Shown here in pieces: positions 11,319 to 20,077 of a stretch of DNA of 64,000 bases (positions within the stretch are counted from its first letter, which is position 1; each line of letters begins with the position of its first letter). Below the pieces are notes generated by a model. It worked only from the letters and a program-made list of their open reading frames with translations. It was not told the origin of the DNA and searched no databases. A program made the position numbers and the translations under genes. The DNA comes from Platerodrilus igneus (lineage: Eukaryota > Arthropoda > Insecta > Coleoptera > Lycidae). The stretch spans positions 3,720,001-3,784,000 of the forward strand of contig JARFIW010001670.1 of assembly GCA_036346225.1 (NCBI GenBank), in the 5' to 3' direction.

Positions 11319-11683
11319 ATCCGCCAGTGTTGGTTAGCATGGTTCGCAATTACATAAGAAGACGAAATAGTGGATACTGTAAAGAAGCCTTAGAAAAAGC
11401 TATAGAAGAAGTTCGACTGGCTAAATCGAGTATTTACTCCATCAGTAGAAAATATAATATACCGAAAGAGACGTTAAGCTATCACCACAAACAGCAACAA
11501 AAGCAGGTACACACTCAAAGCAATATGGAGACTGCGAAACAAAAATTACAATACCTATACAGAATTATGATAACTTGGCTATTGCTAGTGCAACAGAAGA
11601 TGGTAAACATGGAGTTTTGTTCCCGTCTAACATACGAGCTTTATTCGCGGGACCATCGAGTTGTGGAAAAACAAGCGCTTTAA
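11207..11683 (+). CDS. Psq-type helix-turn-helix protein, N-terminal part of the ATPase gene
   Basis: After the PHRVKL repeats the frame enters MVRNYIRRRNSGYCKEAL with the methionine at 11339, which I prefer as start. The following EEVRLAKSSIYSISRKYNIPKETLSY has the spacing of a Pipsqueak (HTH_psq) DNA-binding domain, as in many transposon proteins. Downstream of about residue 105 the frame turns to unlikely sequence, while the neighbouring frame reads straight into the ATPase. The HTH and ATPase were therefore probably one protein, or two genes joined by a frameshift or intron near 11530. The likely role is binding to element DNA (inference). Confidence 0.6.
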   Translation: MPHRVKLPHRVKLPHRVKLPHRVKLPHRVKLPHRVKLHPPVLVSMVRNYIRRRNSGYCKEALEKAIEEVRLAKSSIYSISRKYNIPKETLSYHHKQQQKQVHTQSNMETAKQKLQYLYRIMITWLLLVQQKMVNMEFCSRLTYELYSRDHRVVEKQAL

Positions 11684-12199
11684 TATCTCTGATCCTACAC
11701 GAGAGTGGGCTTAGATTGCAAAATGTCTATGTATTTTCGAAAAGTTTATATCAACCGAAGTACGAATTGTTAAGAAACGTTTTTACACCATTAAAAGAAG
11801 AAATTACGATGATTTGATTGAACCCGGAGATACCAAACAAGATTCAATTATGGTTTTCGATGATATACCTGCAAACGAGCAGAGTAAAATCACACAGTTT
11901 TTCTCGTTCGGTCGACATAAGGTATTGATTAATTTTACTTATGTCAAACTTACGCTAGTGCCTTAAAACATAGACTCACAGATAACGCCAATGTAATCGC
12001 ATTATGGAAACAAGATGAAACAAACTTTTGCCATGTCTTTCTTGATCATATAAGCGGTGACATGACATATCCAAAATTTAAAGAAATGTGCTTACAGTGT
12101 TGGGGTGACTCAAAACATAATTTTATAACTATTGTGAAAGATTTTGATTTGGATAATGGTCGATATAGGAAGAATTTCGACGAGTATATAAATATTTGA
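11536..12199 (+). pseudogene. FtsK/A32-like packaging ATPase, frameshifted
   Basis: The first frame (to about 11800) contains FPSNIRALFAGPSSCGKT, with the Walker A box GPSSCGKT at 11650-11673. The next frame carries Walker B as IMVFDDI at 11847-11867. After a further shift near 11930 a third frame reads FYLCQTYASALKHRLTDNA and ends RYRKNFDEYI before TGA at 12197-12199. The motif order and the sensor-like LCQTYA segment fit DNA-packaging ATPases of Polintons and related viruses, which push DNA into capsids. Two single-base indels break it, so no complete protein is made unless the shifts are assembly errors. Confidence 0.75.
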
Positions 12200-12241
12200 C
12201 ATTATTCAAAAAAATAGTTAGTTCCCATCCAGAACCTGTTG

Positions 12242-13159
12242 ATGACGGATGTTAAAGATTTCATTGCAAATAAACGTAAGCTTCATTTTATGCAGGATGT
12301 TGTACGAAAAAAGTTTGTGGCATACAAAAAGGGAGACACTACATCTCAACAAAAATTCAAAGAAGCTCATAAACAATTGATCGACCCCTTGCAAATAACC
12401 GCTTCCCAGTTGCAAACAATCACTGAAAAAATCCCCACACCTACAACAAGGGTTAAACTCAAAGACATGGAAGCACCTATAAAGAAAATTAAACAACTCG
12501 TTCCAGAAGAACCGTTCCATCATTACTATGCAAACGTGTTAGCTAAAGACGAAGACGAAAATATTAACAAATCATTTTATGGAGTAAAGTATAATGCAGA
12601 AACCGACTCATGGAGTTTGTGGAAAAGTGTATTGGTAATTAACCCGGAAACTAGCGATATAACATTAAATAATGTGATATACCCGGGTACGAGGGGTTTA
12701 TACAATCTGCTGGTTTATAAAGACATCAGTCCCAAAGATGGTGATTTCAATTTGCATGAAGATTTGCCGAATTACTTGGAAATGATCAAATCAGCATCGA
12801 TTTTGAGAAGAAAGTTTAACCCATTTGCGGTGCATGATTTAAGCGGATTCCCAACAAATAACAAAAAGTTTAACAAATATGTGCAAAAATATCTCACCGA
12901 ATTTCGGAGGAACCCCGAAAGAAAACAGCCAACGAGAAGAAAACAGTATAAGGGAGCGGGTTTAGGCTTTTCTAATCGGTTTTACAAAAGTTTGAATTCA
13001 AAGCCGGTGCAATATGTCTACTGGAATAATGTACATGAACTTGTAGATCGGCTGAGATTGTTGAACGCATCCAACCGAGCTGGAAATACAAGCGAGGAAA
13101 ACATTAACCAGATGGTGTCCATAATAGAAGAGTTGAGAGAAGAAGGTATAATACAGTGA
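12242..13159 (+). CDS. Conserved DUF8207-like protein of virus-like elements
   Basis: A 305-codon intact frame. The start is ATG at 12242; the TTG before it is in frame but not needed. The middle has PGTRGLYNLLVYKD (about 148-161) and LPNYLEMIKSASILRR. A basic stretch RKQPTRRKQYKGAGLGF follows. The C-terminus is VYWNNVHELVDRLRLL with EELREEGI close to the end. I recall the 'Y-P-G-T-x-GLW-L' and 'YxxxNELVDRLRLL-AS--AGN' pattern from a protein family that recurs next to integrases and ATPases in arthropod and cnidarian genomes (DUF8207). Function is unknown; a structural or DNA-binding virion role is a guess. No signal peptide or membrane segment. Confidence 0.65.
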   Translation: MTDVKDFIANKRKLHFMQDVVRKKFVAYKKGDTTSQQKFKEAHKQLIDPLQITASQLQTITEKIPTPTTRVKLKDMEAPIKKIKQLVPEEPFHHYYANVLAKDEDENINKSFYGVKYNAETDSWSLWKSVLVINPETSDITLNNVIYPGTRGLYNLLVYKDISPKDGDFNLHEDLPNYLEMIKSASILRRKFNPFAVHDLSGFPTNNKKFNKYVQKYLTEFRRNPERKQPTRRKQYKGAGLGFSNRFYKSLNSKPVQYVYWNNVHELVDRLRLLNASNRAGNTSEENINQMVSIIEELREEGIIQ

Positions 13160-13187
13160 GCTCAGTAAATAATTACACAGTTTTAAA

Positions 13188-13862
13188 ATGCCTATCGATC
13201 GCTTCGGACGTTCAGAGCGTAAAGATGCTGATATTCGGCGTGGTCCTTCAGGCCGAGGATTTGTACTAACCTTGGATGGTGATGGATACGATATGCAGCA
13301 AAGAAGGTTAGTGAATTCATCAGACCCGAAAGAAGATTATGATTGTGTTAATCAGAGAAGCACTATAGTATTCAACTCTGGAGAAGAAACAATTAGTTTT
13401 CGTAAAAGAAGGTTAGTTGATGTAATGAATCCTAAAGACGATAGTGATTGTGTTAATAAGAAATCCGTAATCAAGCTCGTGAATCAAGCCTTTTCGTACT
13501 GTCTAAAAAGTTCTGATTAGTTACAGCGTAAAGATAAAGCCTTCAATGCAAGAAACCAGCATATCACAATGCTTGCTCACCCGGTTGAACCATCTGATGT
13601 AGTTAATAAACAATATGTAAATGAAAAATTAGATAAGCTTATATCTGACTTTAAAACGTTTATACAGTTTTTTATGAATTTGACTGCCGCTTCTGAGACA
13701 AACGAGAAGGAGCTCGGTGTCGCAATATCATCGATTTACGAGGCGTCACCAACAGCTATAAAAAACAAATACTACAAACCAAAGCTTCAGTTTATGTCAA
13801 AGGTGCAACTAGATAAAGATAGCTCTATTAGTTTAGCAGCAATGTTAAGCAAAAATGAGTAA
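13188..13862 (+). pseudogene. Fibre-like protein with repeated DxVNKxxV modules, interrupted by one stop
   Basis: One continuous frame of 224 codons is cut only by TAG at 13518-13520. Three related modules are visible: DPKEDYDCVNQRS, NPKDDSDCVNKKS and, after the stop, HPVEPSDVVNKQYV. The first two are each preceded by RRLV at about 45-residue spacing. Similar 'xxPxxxxDAVNKxYVD' modules occur in tail-fibre-like proteins of phages and in virus-like elements of animals, where they build trimeric stalks. The last module leads into a helical C-terminus. The frame overlaps the integrase start (ATG at 13855, TAA at 13860-13862), an arrangement typical of compact viral genomes. The single stop could be decay or recoding. 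Confidence 0.6.
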
Positions 13863-14784
13863 AGAAATCATCGTTAAGAAATTATTTAAACCTGCAAGAA
13901 CAAATTTTCAGCGTCGTCATACAAATCTGAAACATGTGAAACGTGATCTTATCCAATCGGACTTGTGCGAAATGCAACCTTACTCGCGTGTGAACAATGG
14001 GTACAGATATATTCTAATAGCGGTGGACTGTTTTACAAAATATGCTTTAGCAGAGCCTTTAAAAAATAAAACTGGATCAGAAGTTACAAATGCTATGAAA
14101 AAAATATTAGACAAAATGTTGCAAGGCGAAAATAACGCAAAAATCAATCTACAAACGGATTTTGGGAAAGAGTACTGCAACCGCTGGTTTAAAAATCTTA
14201 TGCAAAAATATATGGTGAACCACTACTCTACGTATTCCGCAATCAAAACTAGTATGGTTGAGCGGTTGATCAGAACAATCAAAAACAAATTGTACAGAAG
14301 ATTTTACTTGCAAGGCAGTCATAGATGGTTGGATATTTTGCCTAAGGTTATGGAAGAATACAATAATACACCGCATCAGGCTATTAACATGACAGCTATG
14401 GAGGCGGAAGAACTTCCGGAAAGAATAAAACTTTACACCGCTGACAGTACTTCTAAAAGTCGCAAAAAGTCGTATAAGGTTGGAAAAATTGTGCGTATAT
14501 CAAAATATAAAGCAGTATTTGACCGAGGATTTTACCCAAATTGGAGTACAGAACTATTCAAAATTGTTAAAGTACAACAAACGAGACCAATAACCTATCT
14601 GCTACAAGATTTGGAAGGTCGGCCAATCCTAGGTGCTTTTTACGGCGATGAGATTCAGCTCACAGCAGCACCCGACGCATACCTAGTGGAAAAAGTTTTA
14701 CGGAAACGGAAGCACGAACGTGAACTATTAGTGTCGTGGTTTGGGGATGGTAAAAGTTGGAATAAGAAAACAGACTTGCTTTAG
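13855..14784 (+). CDS. DDE (rve) integrase of the virus-like cassette
   Basis: A 309-codon intact integrase that would insert element DNA into the chromosome. The catalytic core shows aspartate 36 in LIQSDLCEM, aspartate 102 in LQTDFGKEY and glutamate 136 in SMVERLIRTIKNKL, a D-65-D-33-E spacing. Core helices are conserved around GYRYILIAVDCFTKYALAEPL. The domain after residue 200 (KSYKVGKIVRISKYKAVFDRGFYPNWS) is the SH3-like barrel of retroviral/Polinton integrases. The last 25 residues (VEKVLRKRKHERELLVSW) look like a short chromodomain. No N-terminal zinc HHCC motif is obvious. The start is ATG 13855, inside the end of the preceding gene. Confidence 0.88.
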   Translation: MSKEIIVKKLFKPARTNFQRRHTNLKHVKRDLIQSDLCEMQPYSRVNNGYRYILIAVDCFTKYALAEPLKNKTGSEVTNAMKKILDKMLQGENNAKINLQTDFGKEYCNRWFKNLMQKYMVNHYSTYSAIKTSMVERLIRTIKNKLYRRFYLQGSHRWLDILPKVMEEYNNTPHQAINMTAMEAEELPERIKLYTADSTSKSRKKSYKVGKIVRISKYKAVFDRGFYPNWSTELFKIVKVQQTRPITYLLQDLEGRPILGAFYGDEIQLTAAPDAYLVEKVLRKRKHERELLVSWFGDGKSWNKKTDLL

Positions 14785-14920
14785 TATCAACCAAAGTTCT
14801 AGATAATTACCTAGTTGAAAAAATCATAAAAAGATTTGGCGGGACTAAAGACGCCTAGCTAGATAGATAGGAGAGATTTGCTTAGAAGCCCAATTCCATT
14901 CATGATTTGAAGCAGGAAGC

Positions 14921-15400
14921 ATGTGTTTCATAATCGATTTACAAGGATATCAATACAAAACTAGTGATTTCTTTTGCAAGGAGATTGCCATTTTGGATGT
15001 AGCGAATAATGTAATATGGCATGAGATACTGAATATGGTGGTTGAATATAACACCCTAAGTGATGATTTCAAAAAACAAATTCAGTGGTTAAAGAAAAGA
15101 ATCCATGGACTCTGCTGGGATGAACAGTCTACGAGTGGATATACAAATGTGGGTGATTTACTGAAAGAAATCATACCTCCCGAGGCTACTGTCTATGTTA
15201 AAGGAGAACCGAAGAAGCAGTTACTATCGAAATATTTATCAAACAACATTTTAAACATGAAAAGTGTATTCTCACTTCCAAGATTCAAAGAATTAAGAAG
15301 ATTCGGTAATAGATACAATCATTGTTTAAACCATTGTTTGAATAACTTAAGCTGTTCCAAAGAGAATGTTTTACTGTTACAGCCTTTTGTTAATGTATAA
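14921..15400 (+). CDS. Small conserved protein, possible RNase H-fold nuclease-like
   Basis: A 159-codon open frame begins MCFIIDLQGYQYKTSDFFCK. The strand IIDLQGY with an early acidic residue, followed by KEIAILDV, resembles the first strands of RNase H/DEDD nuclease-like folds. A later VYVKGEPKKQLLSKYL segment recalls the second acidic or substrate-binding region of a family I remember beside such integrases. The rest (RRFGNRYNHCLNHCLNNLSC) is Cys/His-rich. It is the last gene of the cassette, 136 bases after the integrase. Function is not established; it could equally be an accessory protein. Confidence 0.45.
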   Translation: MCFIIDLQGYQYKTSDFFCKEIAILDVANNVIWHEILNMVVEYNTLSDDFKKQIQWLKKRIHGLCWDEQSTSGYTNVGDLLKEIIPPEATVYVKGEPKKQLLSKYLSNNILNMKSVFSLPRFKELRRFGNRYNHCLNHCLNNLSCSKENVLLLQPFVNV

Positions 15401-15910
15401 ATGTATTTAATTTTTAATAAAATATTTGTGGGGAATTGTTTTTTATTTATCTTAGCTAAAAGCCTATTTTTAAAATTTGAAAAAAAATATATATGTAAAA
15501 CAGTGCTTTACTATGGAAAAATTAATGTTTTAAAAATACAATCAAAAACAATAGCAAAATACACAATAATTGGTGTTTGCAAATAAATTCAGTTCTGTTT
15601 TAATAAAAAATGCAGACTTACCTTAAATTTTCAATATGAGGAAAAAGTAACTACACGAACCGATTTTGTTTAAAATTTCGATGAACTTACACAAAGCGTG
15701 CGAAACTAATAGAATTTACTAATCAGACCGCGTTATATACGGTTTGAAATAATTACCGTTAATTAATCTGTTTTACTAAATGAAGTTTGTATTTCACTAA
15801 ATACGTAGTCGAAGATGGTTAGTAGAAAGTACCTTGTGTGAATCCCCAGCAATCATACGTCAATTTCTAATGCACTGTATTCAAACATAATTAATAGAAA
15901 GTCCAAGAAA
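15401..15910. other. AT-rich non-coding interval
   Basis: The 61-codon frame at 15401-15586 is low-complexity Lys/Ile/Leu and not credible. No inverted counterpart to the sequence left of the cassette was found by eye. Confidence 0.45.
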
Positions 15911-15924
15911 AGAAATTATATACA

Positions 15925-16216
15925 TTACATGTGATTTTCCAATGCTCCACCCGAAGGTACTACACTGGCCAGGAAGCGAGTTTTTGTTACCTGGAAAATT
16001 TTGAATTTTGCCGAACCCTTGCTGTTCTAAGCAAGGTAGGGATCTTTAACGTGCGTGACAACACTCACACACGGGACCTCCATTTTACCTCTCATCCGAA
16101 CGAGGGTGTATTTTTGTGAAAATGCTCGCCTAACATTTTCAAGCGGACCGTGTCGGGATTCGAACTGGGACCTTGGGCGTAGTAGTCACACATACCACTA
16201 CGCCACGGAGCCGCCT
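15925..16216 (-). mobile_element. tRNA-derived SINE with 14-bp target-site duplication
   Basis: On the minus strand the 292-base unit starts AGGCGGCTCCGTGGCG. It has a pol III A box (TGGCGTAGTGG, 16205-16195) and B box (AGTTCGAATCC, 16166-16156) 29 bases apart, as in a tRNA head. The body contains CACGTTAAAGATCCC (16053-16039), a core word I recall from several invertebrate SINE families. Perfect direct repeats AGAAATTATATACA flank it at 15911-15924 and 16217-16230. The open frames crossing it are chance. Confidence 0.88.
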
Positions 16217-16504
16217 AGAAATTATATACAGCTTTCACGTGTAATTTGGGTAATCCATAATTGTCAAGGATTAGTTCGGAAACAAATTGTATTTTCTAAG
16301 TACTTATTTAGCATTGAGCATATAATTATTTGTGACGTACTTAGTAATTAAAAAAATGTTAAACCAGAAATTGATAACTGTTTAAAATTTTACACGTCAT
16401 GGTTTTGAAGATTACAAGAAAATTATCGGTTTTAAATATTAAACACTTATGGCTGATAAAGGACTCATTTCTAAAATTCCCACGGTTTTAGATTCTCAGG
16501 AATG

Positions 16505-17085
16505 GTTGGTTAAAGCATATGTCTTACTTTAAAGTGTAACTTTGTAAGGGGTGGTTCTATTTTAAATCTGTTTGCAGATTCGAATTCTGCGTAAAATTCT
16601 ATACTAATTTGATGTATTGCATGACTAAAAAATTTAACATATTGTCGTTAATCTAACAATATGTTTTATTGACCGAAAACACGTCTCCTCTCTTTTTAAA
16701 CTACTAAAATGTCTTTAGACTTGTGTTTTTTAATTAATCACTATATATATATATATATATCTATGTTACAGGTTACTTTCAGCTGCTTGGATTTGGTTAA
16801 ACAAAGAAAATAATGTTATACTTTGTAAAAATTGTTTTCTATTAGTTTATTAAACTGTAAATAGCATAAAATAAATTATTAAACTTTTGTGTGCTTAATT
16901 TCTTTGTGTTAATACCTCTAAGTGTTTGGTTAAAGCATATGTCATAGATGAACAAAAATTTTAAAGAGATTTGAGGGCTTTAAAGTGTAACTTTCTAAGG
17001 GGTGGTCCTATTGCTAATCTGTTTACATATTCGGATTTTACGTAAAATTCTAGACTAATTTAATGTATTGCATGACTAAAAAATA
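16505..17085. repeat. Pair of ~150-bp direct repeats
   Basis: The stretch GGTTAAAGCATATGTC...TTTAAAGTGTAACTTT... AAGGGGTGGT-CTATT...GTAAAATTCTA-ACTAATTT-ATGTATTGCATGACTAAAAAAT occurs at about 16505-16633 and 16922-17085. The copies are separated by about 290 bases that include a short (TA)n. Copy two has a 20-odd-base insertion. They may be LTR-like or solo repeat ends; no gene lies between. Confidence 0.7.
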
Positions 17086-17117
17086 GGACGGTCAGAAATC
17101 GCTACCAGCAAAAAATG

Positions 17118-17440
17118 TGAGGGTTGCTCCCTGGGGGATGGTGCTATCTAAAAAAATTCCTAGAGATGTAGGTAGCTGAGAAAATTCTAATATTAATTGA
17201 TACCAAACAAGGTACATTTATCTTGTGGGTGGAAATGGCTAGTCGAAGAAGTCTATTTGATTCAGAATGTTAGCGGTAAAAAAATCGTAAAATGAGGGTA
17301 GCTCTTGGGGGTGCGGGGGTGCTATCTAAAAAATTCCTAGAGATTCGGGTAGCTGAGAAAATTCTAATATTAATTGATACCAAACAAGGTACATTTATCT
17401 CGAAAGATGAAAATGGTTAGTCGAAGGAAACTATTTGGTC
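17118..17440. repeat. ~175-bp tandem duplication
   Basis: GGTGCTATCTAAAAAA, TTCCTAGAGAT, GGTAGCTGAGAAAATTCTAA and CCAAACAAGGTACATTTATCT recur in order at about 17141-17223 and 17307-17400, followed by diverged ATGG-TAGTCGAAG. The two copies are about 85-90 percent alike by eye. Confidence 0.75.
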
Positions 17441-17489
17441 CACAAGAGGGAGCAAATGTGGATGCTGGAGCAAATGTGGTCACAGGATC

Positions 17490-18345
17490 TGTAAAAATAC
17501 ACTATTGGTACGCCAAAAACGGGTGTCATTCGGGAAAACGCCATTGCTGTGCGCACGCTCATCAGTGAAGATCAACATGTGACATATGACAATTTTTGAG
17601 GCATTGTTGATGATTTAAAAAATTTTAATTCGAAAAATTGTATTGAACATTTGGGTGTAAAAAGTCAGTATCCTGTTGGCCACCGCATCTGTTGACAAAA
17701 AAACAGAAATCAGCTAGGATGTTAAAAAATTCCAGACCTCTTCCACGCAAGAAACTCTAAAAACGTGTACAACACTGTGAGTAGTGATGAATCTTAGAAG
17801 TACTCATATGAACCAGAAAATAAACGATAGTCGTCTGTTTGAATGTTTCAAGGTGAAGGAAAGCCGACAAAAGTCATCCATTGTCAAAGTGTCTCCAAAA
17901 AGATGGTCACAACATATGTCTCCAAAGCAGGTCAGGTAGTAAGAACTTCTGTCCAAGATTAAAGAACTGTTACTGCCGATTGATATACAACTATTTGTTT
18001 GCCGCAAGTCATCGCGTAGCTTTGAAAAACCAACCCCAAACGATTAATCATCCTTCACCAAGAAATTTCACGCACGCACACAGCTCACAAGACAATTGAA
18101 TTTCTAAAGCAACAAAAGGTCAAATTGTTAGACCAGCCTCCGTACAGTCCCGACCTCAGTCCCAACGATTAATTTATCTTTCTGAAAAGGACCGACTGTG
18201 TGGTCAACCGTTCCAGTCGTCAGAAGAAGCAGTTGATGCCTTCAAAAATGCAATTTTGACTGTACCAATAAACAGGTGGAGTAGCTGCTTCCAGAGTTAG
18301 TTCGAGCGCATGCAAAAGTGCATTAATCTTCATGGAAAATACTGT
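17490..18345 (+). pseudogene. mariner-family transposase relic
   Basis: Broken frames carry mariner landmarks in order: FQGEGKPTKVI with SKKMVTTYVSKAG (17846-17935), HTAHKTIEFLKQQKVKLLDQ, the hallmark PPYSPDLSPND (about 18137-18170) and a C-terminus near SACKSALIFMEN. In the last motif the aspartate of the D34D triad is present, followed at once by a stop. The expected HDNA first half-motif is changed to HQEI. Many stops and shifts make it long dead. Confidence 0.8.
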
Positions 18346-20010
18346 GAAAAACAATAAAGTCTATAAAAGCTATGCAAAACTTAAAAGACAACCCTCGTAC
18401 GGTAACATATAATTTTACTAAGTGTCTTAAATAAACATAAAGAAATGCGTGTATTATTTTTTTGTATAGTATATATGAAGATTTCAGGCAACAGATGCAA
18501 ATTTGCACATGAACCTTGTAAACGGTCAGCGCGTGCCTGCACTTGGTACATATACAATAAACTGGTTAAATACAAATTTACGGTTTACGGACACGGTCTA
18601 ATTTAAACTGAGCAAACTCGTTTAGTGACAAAATACAAAAGTAAGATCATGATTGTGTCTACTATTAATCGTTAGCATTAACAGAGTATCCGATACAACA
18701 CCTTTTACTGTATTTACTAGACTATGATACACAATTTTTGAGTATTTCATAAAATACATGACCTCTTTGTGCAATAGCATAGCGGACGATTGATTTTTTG
18801 AATATCTAAACTGTATCCAACACATGGTTATGATTACATACAAGTCTTATGCAAACTTAACTTCGTTTCATATAACCACAGGCAACACATTTCATGTAAA
18901 AGAATGTACAACTTTCAACAGAAAATTTAATTATCCAAATAGAATAACAAATTCCTTATTGAAACCAGCCAAATGAACATTTTTTTACACTACCTTAGTT
19001 ATGTGCAACTTCCGGCATAAATTATTTTTACGGTATCTTGTTCTTTAATGGTTATGCAATTTTTAATGTTAAAATTGGTAATTTGCATATATAAAATAGG
19101 TGACAAACTAGCAAATCTTAATTTATGACGTAAACAGCTAATTTTTTATTTAGTACTGTAGGAAAATAGTTAAGGGATACCAAAAAGGATAATAATTTTT
19201 TCTCTTACATCGCCTGTTTATTCATTTTGCATGGACGAGGTCCTTGTAGTACCTTATAAGCATCGTATATTAAGCGAGTAGCACAAAATGACCACTAAAA
19301 ATTTAAATCGTATCACTAGTTATTTATATTGGTTAACTGCTTAAGACTACCATCTTCACTTAAACCTGTCTTTGAGATTCATTCTTGACCGATATACGTT
19401 ACAATATATTAAAATTTAATTGAATCCTCTATCTAGCGATTAATGACAATCCATTCTATCATTTAATGATAGGCGTTAGCACCTTGCAACTTTAATTATT
19501 GTTCAGTAGCAGGCCAGTTTTACAATCCTTAGGTTTGCTCCAGTTTACACAAATCTCGCAATTTTCTTTCGATTAACATTTGTATGTTGGGAAACTGATT
19601 CCACTATTTATGCCGTATAATTATCATTTTATGCAGCACTGCGTAACTAACAAAAGTTTTATAACAAAATTATAACAAAGAAGCAATTTAATTCTACTCA
19701 TTACTTGTCAACATAACAATGCTAATAGGAAGTCCTGTTTAAATTCGGCATTAATTATTGCGAATACTGTTACAGTTACTTTCATTTGCAATTCTGTAAT
19801 TAATTAATTAATCAGAGTAGTTCGAATTTTAAGGTTATGCTGTGTAAAAATAAACCAGCAATGTCACCGATCTTCCGCACAGATGTGTTACGCTTGCATA
19901 ATCTGAAAGTAGTCCATTCATCTTTCTTGTGGATATTGGTGTAGAAAGGCGCTGCTTAGTAGCCGCTTAACAGACATCCGCCCCTCTATCAGGTTTGTGA
20001 ATTAACACAG
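18346..20010. other. Non-coding interval upstream of cuticular gene 1
   Basis: AT-rich with only short chance frames (18323-18508, 18622-18843). No RNA gene or repeat was recognised. It presumably includes the regulatory DNA of the gene starting near 20044. Confidence 0.45.
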
Positions 20011-20018
20011 TATAAAAG
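20011..20018 (+). promoter_or_regulatory. TATA box of cuticular gene 1
   Basis: TATAAAAG stands 33 bases ahead of an insect initiator (ATCAGTC, with the presumed start A at 20044). Translation starts 34 bases further at 20078. Confidence 0.8.
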
Positions 20019-20077
20019 TATCGGGGGATTTCTTAACAGTATCAGTCTCCTACAAACATTAACACAAGCAAAGTAAC

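Larger units (their letters stand above)
11190..15400 (+). mobile_element. Virus-like integrase/ATPase gene cassette (Polinton-related or adjacent lineage)
   Basis: Six genes sit head to tail with short gaps and one overlap: Psq-type HTH, FtsK/A32-type packaging ATPase, DUF8207-like protein, fibre-like repeat protein, DDE integrase and an RNase H-fold-like protein. Integrase plus packaging ATPase is the signature of Polinton/Maverick elements and related integrated dsDNA viruses. No type-B DNA polymerase, adenain-like protease or double-jelly-roll capsid ORF of about 600 codons is present. I could not find terminal inverted repeats, so the ends given are only the limits of recognisable content. 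Decay is partial: integrase, the DUF8207-like and the last gene are open; the ATPase and fibre-like genes are broken. Confidence 0.65.

Noticed and set aside
11190..15400. Standard Polinton/Maverick
   Set aside because: No type-B polymerase, protease or large capsid ORF and no visible long terminal inverted repeats, so only a relation to that lineage is claimed.
16139..16216. tRNA gene on the minus strand
   Set aside because: A and B boxes are present but the acceptor and T stems do not pair well and it is joined to a SINE body with TSDs, so it is a SINE head.
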